NCBI GenBank assembly: GCA_003991915.1
Contig: RQTK01000018.1
Location: 634,092 to 698,091 of the forward strand
Direction of reading: 5' to 3'
Length of the DNA: 64,000 bases
Origin: Elysia chlorotica
Taxonomy: Eukaryota; Mollusca; Gastropoda; Plakobranchidae
The position numbers and the translations under genes were made by a program. Shown one piece after another: positions 1 to 12,780 of this stretch (the first letter of the stretch is position 1; every line of letters begins with the position of its first letter). Below the pieces are notes generated by a model. It did no database searches. It was not told the origin of the DNA and saw nothing but the letters and a program-made list of their open reading frames with translations.

Positions 1-44
1 CGTCATATAGGACCCCCCATGGGAATATCGTAAACATTGAACCC

Positions 45-46
<2 letters not shown>

Positions 47-93
<47 letters not shown>
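47..93 (+). repeat. (GA)n microsatellite
   Basis: About 47 bases of nearly perfect AG repeat in the transporter intron or upstream region. The rest of 1-1111 shows no recognisable exon; it is presumed intron because 1111 is a splice acceptor. Confidence 0.95.
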
Positions 94-96
<3 letters not shown>

Positions 97-1111
97 AAAA
101 GAAGAAGTCCATCATATTGGTTAGATCGGTATCCGTATTATTTCACCGGCCATGTCGTCAAGGTTTTTTTCCTCCTTTCAACTGACAGCGGTTTTCGTTA
201 TTAATGTTACACTACTAAGGAGACACATTTTCACGTAACCACACAAACCGTTCCTGCACCCCTTCTCTACGGTCTAACTTTAGTGCTAGACACATTGTTT
301 TAGAGATATCGGCACAAGACTGCAGCAATGCAGAGCAAAGTATGATTATGAGAAGAGGAAAGAAAGTGGGCTTGGTGTCATCACCTCACTACAATCATTA
401 CGCCCGAACGTATGTAAGAAAAGTATACTTGTCAAGCCAACCAACGCGTTTGTGAACAGCGATTAGTTACACTAAAACTCTGTCTCTGTATTTTTATACT
501 ACCAAGATATAGATGAGATAATCAGTTGCAGCGGTTGGCGGTTGCTAGGCCCAAAGCCCAAGGCTTGGTCAAGTTGTGCACCCACGTCTTGGTTAGGATC
601 GGCTGCTAGGCAACACACACAAAAAACAATAGAGCTGTTAATGTGTGGACAACCAGTCCTGCTGGAAAGAGTGATTTAGAAGCTGATGGGTGAAATATTT
701 ATAAAAAGTCCTGGCATCGCCGCTATGTTGTCTTGTGGCACTATCCAAAAACCCCACTCGGAGACCTAATTGATGAGAGACATTTTCTCTCCGATCAGAA
801 ACACCAATGGTCATTCTTAATGTCTTTTTGTTTGGATCGCAGTGCAGTGAAGATGTTTATAGACCCTTCGAATAAGTTATTCTGGCTGAGATCATTGAAT
901 TGTGACGAGTGCAGCCATGCTGTACATAGCGACAGGCATACATGTATCTCTATGTGTTTCTTCAATTTTTGTTTTGTTTTGTTTTTTTCACTTTAAACAA
1001 ATGTTTTTTTTTTTGCGTACATGACTTTTATATAAATTTCTTCATTTCTATGTCAATTTCTAGCCCAAATTATTGCACATTAATTTAATAGCTGACTGCT
1101 TTTATCTCCAG

Positions 1112-2264
1112 GTATCGGTTTTGGTCTAATCTATCTGCCGGCTATTGTGTGTGTGGCTCAGTACTTTGAAAAGAAGCGCTCATTCGCCACTGGCCTGGCT
1201 GTGTGCGGGTCTGGTTTCGGAACCTTTGTGCTGGCGCCAGTCTGCAAGTTGCTCATCGAGGAGTACGGATGGAGGGGCGCCATGTTGCTGCTGGGCGGCT
1301 TCACGCTCAACATCGTCGTCTGCGGCATCATCTTCCGGCCTCTGGAAGAGGAGGTCAAGGACAATGAAGGGAAGCAGAAGTTGGCGCTGGAGGAGGAGGA
1401 GCTGCATCTCCTGGTGAACGGGGTCGAGGGGAAGGCTGCGGCGGGAGAGGGTGGGAATCACAGTGACACACCGAAAGCATTCACGGCCAGAGAGGGGCTG
1501 GAGATCATCAGCTCTCTGCAGGAGCTCAAGGCGTTGCCAAAAGGCACGGCCAAACTGGTGGATAGCAACACAGTGGCAACGGCGAACGACCAAACCAAGA
1601 CCAATGAAGGTGACCTGTATCAGAAACCAAGGACAATGTCCGAGCCTTCTGCCGATCATGTGCCTAAAGTAAACGTTGTACCTGAAAGCAGCCAGCCCAG
1701 TGAAACAAAGGCTGCCGTCACTAACGGCAACAGCAGTGTCGCCCAGCTGAGCACCAGTCAGTGCCTGAGTCCTACAAGATACGACGACGAGTCCCTGAAC
1801 ATTGCACTGCTGGCACGCTCTGACGGGGCCCTGCACCACCGTCTGATGGTGAATGCCGGGACTGAGGGCGAGGCGAAGGGAGGCAGGCCAGGGTCCAGGC
1901 ACGCCTCGCGTACACACCTGGCACCCCTGCAGCGCAAGGACATCTTCTACAGCGGCAACCTGCTGAACATCCCGATGTACCGCTCCCAGCCAGACATCTA
2001 CCACAGGCAGGTGGCCTCCAGCTCGCGCTCCTCCAGCGTGGACCACAGGGCCATGCTCTCCAGGTCCCAGCTGGACGAGATTCACAATCTCAAGGAGAGG
2101 AAAGCCCAGACCGGACTAAGTGGTGTGTGGGCTGAGCTGGTCTTGACACTCAAAGACATGATGTCCATGGACCTCCTGAAAAACCCAGTCTTTCTTATGT
2201 TTGGTGTTTCAAACTTTTTCACCAGCATCGGCTTCAACATGCCTTTCATTTTTCTGCCTGATAG
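1112..2264 (+). CDS. SLC16-like exon: TM4-TM7 and central loop
   Basis: Acceptor follows a pyrimidine tract ending tttatctccag; donor is gtcagt at 2265. The exon enters after one base of a Gly codon and leaves with two bases of an Arg codon. It carries TM4-6, the long hydrophilic loop (poly-Glu at its start, Arg/Ser-rich near 1990-2060) and TM7 ending in FIFLPD. The loop is far less conserved-looking than the membrane segments. Confidence 0.88.
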
Positions 2265-4426
2265 GTCAGTCTCAAATTAACTCTAAAAATTTGTTAAAAG
2301 GCAGAATGGGTTATGTGTTTAGAGAGAACTAGGGCTTCAATCACAAATTAGATGCAATGTTTTTCAAACTTCATAGTACATTATTTATTAAAAGGTCTGT
2401 TTTATTTTTGGATCGCTTCTAAAGCTCATACTCATTCTCTAAAAGTTTTTGCTTGATTACAAAACTTTATTGTTGTTTTTTTATCTGGGAACAAACATAT
2501 CAAGTTCTTACAAATATCACATCGATTGTGAAATACAAAAATGTTTTTAAACTTATCTATCATGACTTATGAAGTTGAAACAAAACAAACATCAGCCTCT
2601 ATGCCTTTCTTCTGTTATTAAATTTTCTGTTAAACATTTAATGTTATATGTTTCGATAAATTCTTGACACTCACCTAAAGTTGGTCTTGTACACAAACAT
2701 TGGATTAGGCTGAAGAGTTTTTGTCGTCAATACTAAGTCTTTATTTTTCGCATTATTACATAAGCAGGTTTTCTATCAAGTCAGATGTTTGTATCTTTCT
2801 CTCCCTCTCTTTGTGTCCTCATGATTCTCTCTACCAGTCTCTCTGTCTCGCTCTGTAATGCAGAGCAACAAAAATATGATCACGTCCAAACAAATTCGGT
2901 ATTAGGTACATGTGATACAGATTCGGTGTTGGTACGGAGAAGGCATTATACAAGGTAAACTTTATTCATCCACAACTGTTCGATACTTAAGCAGATGCGA
3001 AATCTCTCTGCTCCAAGTACCGGGCAGCCTAAAACTCTGGAGTAAATAGTTAACACGAACTAGGCCTCTATAATTCCACTATAATAATGCTTCTTAATGT
3101 CAAGTGCTCTCACCATAATAATATGGATTACACCAAATAACCTCTCTATCTATTAATCTATCTATCTTTCTATCTGTCAATCCATCTATCTATCGATTTT
3201 TCTACCTATCTCTATTTCCCACTGTAAATAATGACTTGATGTATTTCTCAGGGCTGAGATCGCAGGGATCGACAAGAATCGAGCCGCACTTCTGCTATCT
3301 GTGATCGGAATCGCCAACACAGTTGGTCGGATGGTGTTCGGCTATCTGTCGGATCGACCATGGGTGAATCGCCTGATTCTTTACAACTCGGCCCTGACAG
3401 TTTGTGGGCTGGCCACGGCTTTCAGTCCTGCTGCCGGCGGAAGCTATGAGATGCTCGTGGCCTACGCTGCAGTCTTCGGCCTTTTTATAGGTACAAAAAC
3501 AAAATATAAGACAAGAAAATGCCAATGGATGTTGGAGACATGACTATTTTAATGTTTTATGAAACTGGTGTACATTCATGTTTTAAGAGTGAGACAGTGT
3601 GTGTGTTTGTGAAGTTTTTATAAGTAAGCTCACCAGTCTCAACTTATTTTATTGTTACTATTATTATTATTTTTTTTATTAGTATTATTATTAAAAAGAG
3701 AGGACTTTTATTAAACGTGAAGATAACTAAACTTGTTGATATTGACTGGTGTAGTGCCATCGCAGAGGTGATGGCCGATAGAGAAATGGTGGAATGTGTA
3801 TAGCACTTTGAATATTTAGGTGCCAGAATTGATTGACATGGCCAGGTTACAAAGTATGCTCAGTGAGGCAGAAAATATATCCCCAAGACAGGAAGCTCTT
3901 TAGACGGATTGTGCGGGAGGCTACGTCTGACACAAAAGACAAACCAACATAATGATGATGATGATGATAATAATTCTGTCATACTGAATTTTAAGAAAAC
4001 AGTAGAAATAAGTGTCAACTTTTGTTGTTGTTGTTTTTTTGTTTTTTTTTTTTGTTATTGGTTTTTTTTTATGTTGAAGCTAGGCATCTATGCACTTTTG
4101 TATTAAGGCTTTTTTTAGGGTTTTTATGTAATCACAAATTTCCAAACTGGGTGAATCAAGTTTACCTTTACAATGTGATGCTTTTTTTCCCTTTGCGTAA
4201 TGTTGCCCTGACAGATCTACGCCCCACTAATAGCTCTGTGCCTCTGTCCTGCAGGTGTGTACGTGTCTCTGACCTCAGTGGTGCTGGTGGACCTGCTTGG
4301 CCTGGAGCTGCTCACAAACTCATTTGGTCTCCTGCTGCTGTTCCAGGGGGTGGCCACCTTCATAGGGCCACATAGATTCAGACTTATTTAATTAGGAAAA
4401 GAATAATAATAATAATAACAATAATG

Positions 4427-4466
<40 letters not shown>

Positions 4467-4483
4467 CAACAACAATAATAATA

Positions 4484-4538
<55 letters not shown>

Positions 4539-4568
4539 TATGATGATGATGATAATACAGCAGCAGCC

Positions 4569-4611
<43 letters not shown>

Positions 4612-5807
4612 GATCAGTCCCAACACTAAAGGCGAGTAACATGGAATATACTCCAGCTCTGCCTAGCCCACCTGCAGCGGGCCCTTATTGGAGGATCTGT
4701 ATGGGAGTGTTGTAGCTTAATTGTCTTAGCCTTGGACTGAAAAAATCCTTCTTCATCTCTGTGTAGGATTCTTTGGAAAACCTTACAGACTTCAAAGTAT
4801 TCAAAGAGTACATTTGAATAGGTAACCCTCTCTTAGTTTAACATCTACCAGGATCCTTAGGAAAGATTTTAACGGTGATAGGACTCTAGTTGAAGATTTA
4901 TTTATTATGCTTTGATTCTCTCATCCACCTACTTTTGAAGGATGTCCACTGCATTTGTGTTGATTGTTCACCACAAATTCAGACTGGCATTGCAACTGGA
5001 AAGGCAGCTCATTCTTGTTGGTCCTGGACAGACAAGCACAAAAGTTTAATGTTCAAAACCCAGCTGATGCCTTTTTCTCTGTTCAGGATTCTTCGGAAAA
5101 CTTTCTTCATGTCCTCTGGTGCAGAGCTCATCAGATTTCTCTGTCCGCTGCTGTGTGGGATTCTGTTGCAATGGCCTTTTTCTTCTGGTCCCTCTCCACA
5201 TGCTTTCACAAGGCAATGACTACTATCTTTTAGGTCCCTTTCCACATGATCTAGTACACTTTGAATATTCAAAGTGTACATTTGACTTGTGCCGACCATA
5301 TCTGTTTACACGTTGTCCACTACACATCCAGAGTGGCTATATAGGCGCCGCTCTGGATTGACAAGCAGGAGGCCTGAGGTTTGAATCTAATTTCTATCAT
5401 CTCTAAATAGGATTCTTTGGAAATCCTTGTTCTTGTACACTTTTAATTTTCAAAGAGTTTATTATTAGAAAAGTATCAATGGATAGTGATCTGGATTCAC
5501 CTATTGCAGTATACTGGGATTATGCATATATAACCAAGTGACTAACTTTTATCTGTTTTTTGTCCACTTTCACCCAGGCTGGCTATATGATTGGACCGGC
5601 AGCTACGACATCTCCTTCATTGTGATGGGCGCCCTAATAGCGTTCTCCGGTCTTATGCTGTTCTTCCTGCCGCCGATACAGCGCTGGCACCAGCGTCGGT
5701 CAACAGCAGTCGGGCTAAAGCACGATGCAGACCTGGGCCGTCACATCCTGCAGGAGAAGGGACCTGACAAAGATGTGGATATTGGGATGGTGGATGTAGA
5801 GGCTTGA
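1112..5807 (+). CDS. SLC16-family monocarboxylate transporter, 3' part of gene
   Basis: Plasma-membrane transporter of the major facilitator superfamily, SLC16/MCT family. Visible exons are 1112-2264, 3252-3490, 4255-4370 (3' end damaged) and 5578-5807; TM1-3 and the start lie left of the window. Translation gives TM4-6 (about 1114-1335, with the MCT-like [18 protein letters not shown]), a long acidic and serine-rich cytoplasmic loop of about 270 residues (1336-2165), then TM7-12 and a short tail ending at TGA 5805-5807. In TM8 the segment [17 protein letters not shown] aligns with the MCT1 motif carrying Asp302 and Arg306: Arg is kept, Asp is Asn. From memory several orphan MCTs share that change, so the substrate cannot be named and proton coupling may differ. 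Splice phases agree (2/1, 1/2) except at 4370, where the donor is missing. A polyadenylation signal lies near 6659. Family assignment is firm; paralogue is not. Confidence 0.88.
3143..3219 (+). repeat. imperfect (TCTA)n microsatellite
   Basis: Interrupted TCTA/TATC repeat just upstream of the 3252 exon acceptor. It may contribute to the pyrimidine-rich run before that exon. Confidence 0.8.
3252..3490 (+). CDS. SLC16-like exon: TM8-TM10
   Basis: Acceptor gtatttctcag, donor gtacaa at 3491. The joined codon (AG+G) gives Arg and the sequence then reads [19 protein letters not shown]. It carries the TM8 Arg (equivalent to MCT1 Arg306) with Asn in place of Asp302, then TM9 and most of TM10. Confidence 0.88.
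4255..4370 (+). CDS. SLC16-like exon: TM10-TM11, donor site missing
   Basis: Acceptor ctgtcctgcag; the frame continues as [16 protein letters not shown] and [13 protein letters not shown] proteins normally continue with Pro-x-Ala and the next exon begins Gly-Trp-Leu-Tyr-Asp, so about ten bases plus a GT donor are expected here. Instead the sequence reads CATAGATTCAG, has no GT, reaches an in-frame TAA at 4389-4391 and enters a (TAA)n microsatellite. The boundary at 4370 is where homology stops, not a splice site. Confidence 0.8.
4402..4611 (+). repeat. (TAA)n followed by (CAA)n microsatellite
   Basis: A TAA/TGA-type trinucleotide tract (about 4402-4555) is followed by about fourteen CAA units (4569-4611). 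It begins about 30 bases after the point where the transporter exon loses homology, so the tract and the lost donor may share a cause. Confidence 0.95.
5254..5279. repeat. perfect 26-bp palindrome
   Basis: The half-site GTACACTTTGAAT is followed directly by its reverse complement, centred between 5266 and 5267, in the last transporter intron. Related diverged modules (AGGATTCTTTGGAAA) occur near 4764, 5085 and 5407. Confidence 0.9.
5578..5807 (+). CDS. SLC16-like last exon: TM12 and cytoplasmic tail
   Basis: Acceptor tttcacccag. The exon opens with two bases of a Gly codon, then [17 protein letters not shown], the usual MCT sequence before TM12. TM12 ends in LMLFFLPP and is followed by a short charged tail and TGA. 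Confidence 0.88.
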
Positions 5808-6658
5808 AAAAGTTTCAGGGGATGGTTGAATAATATAATATAATATGTGAGTATGTCTGATTGTGTTCTTGGGTTGGGGTATAGGGATTTAACAAAGTAA
5901 CGTATGAGGAATTGGATGAGTATGGTATAGTTATGAAAGTTCTGAAGTGAACAAGATTTTAGAAGACACATTTGTTATGAAAATGCCATTTTGATGTGTC
6001 TGTGTGTGTTTATGGGTGTGTGAGAGAGGACATGGAAGGAGACAGACAAACAACAGATTCATGAACATAAGACGATGAGTGCTGTGAAATGTACATGACT
6101 ACATAGAATATTGATGGTTGCCACAAAATGAATTTGATTTAGTTAAAGTAATTTCAACAATTTTTAGATGAACACAATGTACCCCTCTTTTATTGCTTTT
6201 TGTATTTAAAACAATTTGTTTTGTTGTTTTGTTTTTTTCTATTTACTCTGTTATAAGTATCAGTATTTCGCTAATTTTAGATATTCTAAAAAATTACTGA
6301 CAAGAAAAAAAATCATTTAAAGGAATATGATCTTATACATGTCAGTCTATCAATCAATAATATTAATTGTTTAAACCTTGTGTCTACATTTGTATTTTTT
6401 TTTTGTTTATGTAAAGCACCAACTTTAGCACTCATACAGTTTATTGGTAGGCCTACATGCTTCTTTACATATGATAAACCTCATGTATATAGAGTTCTAG
6501 ATGTGTTTAAATCTCAATGTTTACATTTAGAGGTTAAATTTTATCTTCATATAAATTCGCTTAAAAAAGAAAAAAAGATGTATCTAGCTATTTCAAACTA
6601 CCTTACAATTTTATAAATTTAGGACACGTGTTTAATACTGTGTAAACCACTTTGTACC

Positions 6659-6664
6659 AATAAA
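6659..6664 (+). terminator. candidate polyadenylation signal of the SLC16-like gene
   Basis: AATAAA 852 bases after the stop, followed by a GT-rich stretch. It is the first canonical signal found downstream, giving a 3' UTR of about 0.87 kb. Confidence 0.5.
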
Positions 6665-8788
6665 CGCTTTAAGTGCTCTAAGTTTGGCTTTAATTTCAAT
6701 TGAGTAAAGTTTAGTTTTTTCCCCTTAATTGAGCCTTGTCTCTGAAATACTATTATCATCCATTTATGAATATTTTTATGATTTGTTTTTGTTTGTTGAT
6801 GTTGTTGTTTTCTTTGACAAAAGTGACAATCAATGCACAAACATCCCAGCTATTCTCTAATTGCTTTGTAACTTGAGTTTTCTTTTTTTATTTTGGGAAA
6901 GAGATGATTTGACCATACTATATACCACTTTGATAAGCTGGTTATATTTTTATAATGTATATAGGCCTATATATAATCTAAAATAGTCAAGTGCAAACAT
7001 GGTTGATGTAATACCAGATTATGTATCCTTATACATGTAATTTCCAATAACAATTCTTGGATTGATGAGAGTGATATTTGGTGGCTTAAATTGAAGCACT
7101 CAGCACTGCTCTTTCTTTCTGGACTCCCATGCATTCGTTGACTGCCTTTCCTAAACCATTTAAGCCTTGTGTCCCTGATAGGGGACAGTAAGTTTAACAT
7201 GGTCTGTTGGCTCAATTTACTCAAAATAACGTTTTTAACGGCATCAAATGGTGTCAATATAACTTTTCTAACTACATGTATACACTTCACTACAGTACTC
7301 TGCCTTAGTGTTTATTTCCTTTTAATATGGGATTTTTCTGCTGTTGGTAGTACTCCAATTTTAAATGCTGCTGAGGAACAGATTTGTTTAAAAAAGAAAA
7401 ATGTCCAATACCAGTGCCTAGAATTTGGAGAACGGCAATTACTGTAAATTTTTTATACTGACTCTTTTTACAGCTTTCATTGAATATACTTTAAACAATG
7501 GTAGGCCTACACATAGCTTTGTGAAATCGTGCACCTTTTGAAATAAGATTGAAGATATAATAAGTAAACAAATTTAGTTAGATTTATAAATTTTTCAGGC
7601 AAAACTCCAGTAGTCTGTTTACTAAATAAATATCCCCTTGAGACCCAGGAGATGTTAAACTTGGACTTTAGAGAGAGTTCCGCTTTCTCCGCAGGCAAAC
7701 TTCTCACAATGAGTAGTGCTCCAGAATAGTCCTAATTCTTATCCAAACAGTTTTTACCATTATCACCACTAATTCCCACACTTTTGTCAGCAAAACACAC
7801 TTAATTCTATCAGAAGAGCTCTGCCAGAACCAGATTATATCATTGTTGAAGGGTAAGACAACACAAAGGTATAGGATAACAACGTTTTTCTAGGCCTCTG
7901 TGTTAAAACATTTCCTGGCAACTTTGACTCTGTTGAATCATGGAACACCAAATTTTTCGCTATGGTATTATGTGTTAGTGCGTCATAAGAAGTGTTTACT
8001 TTTTTTTGGTAAGTAGACTACAATTAATGTTGTTAGATTCTCTTTAATTTTGTTGCATTGCTGTTGCAAAAAATGTTATTAAAAGGCTTCTTTTTAGGAT
8101 GTGTGCAATCAATTTTCAAAGTTTTACCTATAACAACAGTGTCAATTTGCCTTTTGTTATCTTCACACTGTATCTCTGTGATTTCAAGGCTGTTATTGTA
8201 TGTTACATTTTACAGATATGTTATTGAAGAGTTTGATTATTATCTGACTTTGGAATAATTTTGAAGTGTAGCATTCGAACTACCTACTTAAAAACATTGT
8301 TGCTTGAAGTTTTTTTTTAGATAATTGATTTCAACAATAGGAATTAGGCTACACCGTGTATTCTATTATTTTACTTTACTACGATTGACTTCAAGAGTGT
8401 GGTCCATTGATTAAGTTGACAAAAGTTTTTTAACATTTCCCAAAGGCTATTACTGTTGCTGAAATCATGTTTGACTTGAATGACTAGTAGCAAAGATTTT
8501 TGGGAGAAGTAAAGTTTATGCTGCAGGCCCTGTCAATTTTTTATTAATTAATTTTGGTATGTCTATTTTGTTCTTTTTTGGCATTAGTCAATTGATGTAG
8601 CCGAAATTTTTGTAGATCACTTTTTCATTATTATTGTTTTATAAAATGCTATTCTCTTTTACTTCTATTTAACAGCAGCACAGTTGGATGCAATAACTTT
8701 ACCCTTTATTGGAAAAAAGTTGTCTACTATTTTCAGCAATTTTGAAATTTGCAAATAGCAATCATTATTTGGTAGTTTGAGATGGCTT

Positions 8789-8789
<1 letters not shown>

Positions 8790-8826
<37 letters not shown>
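8790..8826 (+). repeat. (TG)n microsatellite
   Basis: Eighteen TG units in intergenic DNA. Confidence 0.95.
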
Positions 8827-8827
<1 letters not shown>

Positions 8828-9261
8828 CTCCATACCAATAGAATTCAGATTTTGATTAGTGTTGAATCATTGAATAAGTTCTCTAGATGAAAATCATATA
8901 CTAGAAATGACTTAGACTTAGAGGCTTGTCTGCAGATATCTAAGCCAATGCGTATACATAGGCCAAGATATTCATAACTCTAAAAAGGACAAACTAACTC
9001 TTTAAATGTTTCAGCAGAAAAAAATAATGTGTTTAGGCTGTACATGTAACATTGTCTTCATAAAAATTCTCAATACTTTTTTTTTTTCATCAATTAGACT
9101 TATTTTGACTGACTTGTAATTTAATCAAGACCCAAGAATTGTGAACAGTATTTGTTGTTGAAGGGAAGATACCAACTGAGAGGCAACTAACTAATCAGCA
9201 ATACTTACAATAATTGCTGGGCGGTATACAAAGTATACATACGCACAAATTCTGTATGACG

Positions 9262-9345
9262 TGAGGGGAAAGTGGCTCCAGAGTAGAACATCAGTTTCTG
9301 ATGCCAGAGGTCCGTGGATCAAAAACTCTATGATTCTGTAATTAT
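9262..9345 (+). mobile_element. tRNA-derived SINE head, truncated
   Basis: Box A-like TGGCTCCAGAGTAGAACATC and box B-like AGGTCCGTGGATCAA spaced as in a tRNA. The box A region matches the copy at 13.94 kb (TGGCCCTGGGGTAGAACATC). Only the head is recognisable. Confidence 0.5.
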
Positions 9346-9407
9346 TTGGCTTTTTTCATTGTGATCGAACTAGATCTAGAATCTACTTACTTTTACTAAT
9401 ATTATAT

Positions 9408-9524
9408 CATTATTGTTATTGTTATTATTATTATTATTGTTATTATTATTTATTATTATTATTATTATTATTGTTGTTGTTGTTGTTGTTGTTATTGTTA
9501 TTATTATTATTATTATTATTATTA
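9408..9524 (+). repeat. (ATT)n/(GTT)n microsatellite
   Basis: Compound trinucleotide tract in intergenic DNA. Confidence 0.95.
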
Positions 9525-12500
9525 ACAAAGGTGTTATTGTTGCAGAAAGTTATTACAATCTTTTAGTGTAAGCTTATATTCTTACTTTTGTTATGTAATC
9601 AAGTTGCGGAATGAAACATTTATTATACTTTTTTTTTTACAGTGAAACTGCCACTTTGCCTGACTTGTTTTTTAAGGCACAAGCCGCCACTGCCTCTATA
9701 TACAAATTGTAGTTCAATTTATGGATTTCATATTTAGGTTCACTGCTCTCTAAATTTCAATAATAAAAATATGTTCTGTTCTTCCTAAGATTTTTATATT
9801 TTGTTAACATCATACTATTTGATAAATTACTAACTTAGATGACAACAGTGAAAATAAGGATTTTTTTTTTCTAATTGAAAAAAAAGTAGAAAACAGCTCT
9901 AATTTCCTTTTAATGTTAATGTGATTTTGTAGGCACATTTGTTAGAAACTTAAGGTGATAATAATTAAACTTGCATCCATCGACTTTATCCGTCGGAAGT
10001 CGAGTGCTCTGAATCATTGCCTTTATAACATCTCACAGCAAATTGCAATATCCAATATAACAGTCAGCATACATGTTGTACTTATTTGTTTTATTCTACT
10101 ATTGCCAATGTAGACTTGCCCCAAATTACAAAATACATGTACCTTACTACACTTATATCAGCCTCCATTAAACACATTCCTATCATTTCTTTTCACAATG
10201 CTATTCGCATGTGTGTTTTTTCTATTGTTCATGTCAACCATTGGACGGTGGGTGATTTTTTTTTTTTTTTATCGTCGCTTATTTCACCTCAAACTCAGAG
10301 CATCATGAGTGCACAAAACTGTAAACAAACTTCACTCTTCATTTTGATTAAGAATACAGCATGAAAGTTCTAATTCTTAACCTCAAAATCATCATTGTTG
10401 TTGACTTTTCAAAACAAACATGGCTTTTCAGTTTGCTAACTAAATTTTAATTTTCATGTCTAGAAAATAAAAAGTTGTTATCATCATCCCAATCAGCTTT
10501 TTCTGCATTTGGTCAAAAGACAAAAAAATGTCTCAACAGCGACTGCCTTGTGGTCTTTTTGACATGATCTGTTGATAGAATGATACCTAAACTTGTTGCT
10601 ATAATTTTATAAGTTTTATTTAAACTTCAGAAATATATTAGTTTTTACTATTTCTATATTATATCAGTTGTGGAGAATGTCAGATGTCTGCGGTCATGGG
10701 TGAAAAACATCATTGAGACCAGGACTGATTTCTGTGTGGTTTCAATTGAGGGAATAGCCGAGTTATGCAAAGAGCATTTTTCTAAAATATGGCTACACGT
10801 AGATAAAAAAAAAACCTCTGAACTTGAAAATATTATGTTAAAAACAAGCTACAAGCTAGTTTCTGCAGCAAATGACTTTTACTAAAACAGTAAAAGTAGA
10901 GTTACAGACCGCTGTCTCAACCAGTTTAATCTCATTCCTCCAATCTAAATATTTTTAAGGTGGTTTAGCCAAGTAATTAGTTTCTCTGGTGATCTCAGAG
11001 GTACTTCTTTAGTATTCCATCATCTCCAAACCCAATGCTGACTTCAATCTGCGTCTCTACCGAGGATTTCTAAGCTGACTGTGTAGGCCACAACCTTGAC
11101 ACTCATTTAAATTAAAGTCTATACACTCATGGTTGTCCAGAGTTCAGTGCTTGTATAGTGTAACTCTTATTCACACATAATTAATATTTTGACACCAAGG
11201 ATAGTAAATTTAACGGTGCCCTATACCTAGGCCCTGGACTAAGAGTAGGCCTATTATTAAATGGTAAATAATGCTATTTATCAAGGTTCTTATATCAATG
11301 TTGTATTCACTATCCTAGGACAGCGCAAAGAAGACTTTGAGTAAGATGCCAGATCGAAAAACAGTTTACCTTTTCCCACTTTTACATCGATTTCTTTCTA
11401 GAAATTTGGCTAGTAATTCGTTTTAAATCATTTGATGAATAAATCTAATACAAATACATCTTTATCCAGCTAAGAGTTGTTTACATGTATTAATAACACG
11501 GCTTAAGTTAAGTAATATATTCTTCAAGGTTGAGTAGAACTCAAAATTGCTTTTTTTTTTACACAAGTTAGAATTTCATTTATCCGTCTCAATTTCTGCC
11601 TTTATATGCTATTACTAATTGTATTATGTAGCATGATTGCTAAATCCACCCAATGTGAAATCTTTTGACTTGCATGAAATTGAAAACAATAATTCTCAAT
11701 ATACCATTGTACTTATCGTAGATTTTTTTTTTCTTCAAGAATTTCATCCGTTTTTACAATAGAAAAAATGCCTTTTGATAACTAAGTTTTACCAAGGAAT
11801 AAAATTATGCTATGTGCACAACTGGATTTGTGAAATGATTTCAATGTTACTCACAGAGCTTTTAATTATATGTCTGGTAATATTTTCTGCCCCAAATCTC
11901 CGGACATTATTGACTGAGTCTGGATCATTTTTGAGATGGCTACGCAAATATATTATAATTATTCATTTTATTGATTATTTTTCTATCCATTTTCCTTACA
12001 GTTTTTCAAAAAAAACATTACATTAATGTTATGAACAAAGAATATAGCTCTAATGTTTGTTGAATGAATATATTTTTGTTCTCTTTTATCATTACTGCAA
12101 AGCAATTATATTTGAAAGTTGAGTGTATAATTATGTACATGTATCTATACTGATTTGATGCTATTTGGGCATTATCTTTTTGCTAGGGTGGCTGAATAAA
12201 TGTGTCACCCTTCTTGAGTGTTTGCAATTAATTTTATTCCGTTAAGAAATGCCTCTTAAATCATTGGGTAAATACCTCAGGAAATATGCCAGTGTATACT
12301 TTGTAAACTCAATAATACATTTCATCGACACAATTTTCAATACAACATTTGTAAAAGCCATTACAATTGTTTGTTTGTTTGTTGTTATGTTTTTTTTTTA
12401 CATATTACGGTATTGCAACAATGCAAGTCATACAGGTAAATATTACATTTCAGTTAAATGTCACAGAAAAGCGTATCATGGCTTATTTTGAATTGCTATT

Positions 12501-12780
12501 AAAAATCATTGGTCAAATAAAACAAACCTCTCCTGGTTTAACATTTTTGTCACAAGGAAGATCTTGTGCGGGAAAGGATCCCAGAGTGGAACACTCAGAC
12601 TTGGCTCATCTCATTATATTAACAGTAACAACGGCCTAATTAGGAGAATTTTGGAAAAAATCAGGATAGTAATATTTAAAGTCTAAGAAAATATCGAACT
12701 TCCTTCTTCGTCTTCGTTCTTGGGGCATCTCTGACCTAGGTCACATTGTCGACCTGAAGAGCAATGGTACCTCGTTCCAC

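Larger units (their letters stand above)
5808..12700. other. 3' UTR and intergenic region
   Basis: The first ~870 bases are the transporter 3' UTR. The rest is AT-rich with short chance open frames, a TG tract (8790-8826), an ATT/GTT tract (9408-9524) and a tRNA-like SINE head (9262-9345). I see no exon with credible splice sites or a recognisable protein. Confidence 0.6.

Noticed and set aside
733..996. 87-codon plus-strand open frame
   Set aside because: Low-complexity end, no MCT similarity, not linked by splice sites to the 1112 exon.
1180..2085. 301-codon minus-strand open frame
   Set aside because: Antisense shadow of the GC-rich transporter exon, which has clear MCT homology on the plus strand.
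4384..4626. Tyr/Ile/Leu homopolymer open frame on the minus strand
   Set aside because: Translation of TAA/CAA trinucleotide repeat.
10670..10885. 71-codon plus-strand open frame
   Set aside because: No recognised motif, no matching exons or promoter; likely chance.
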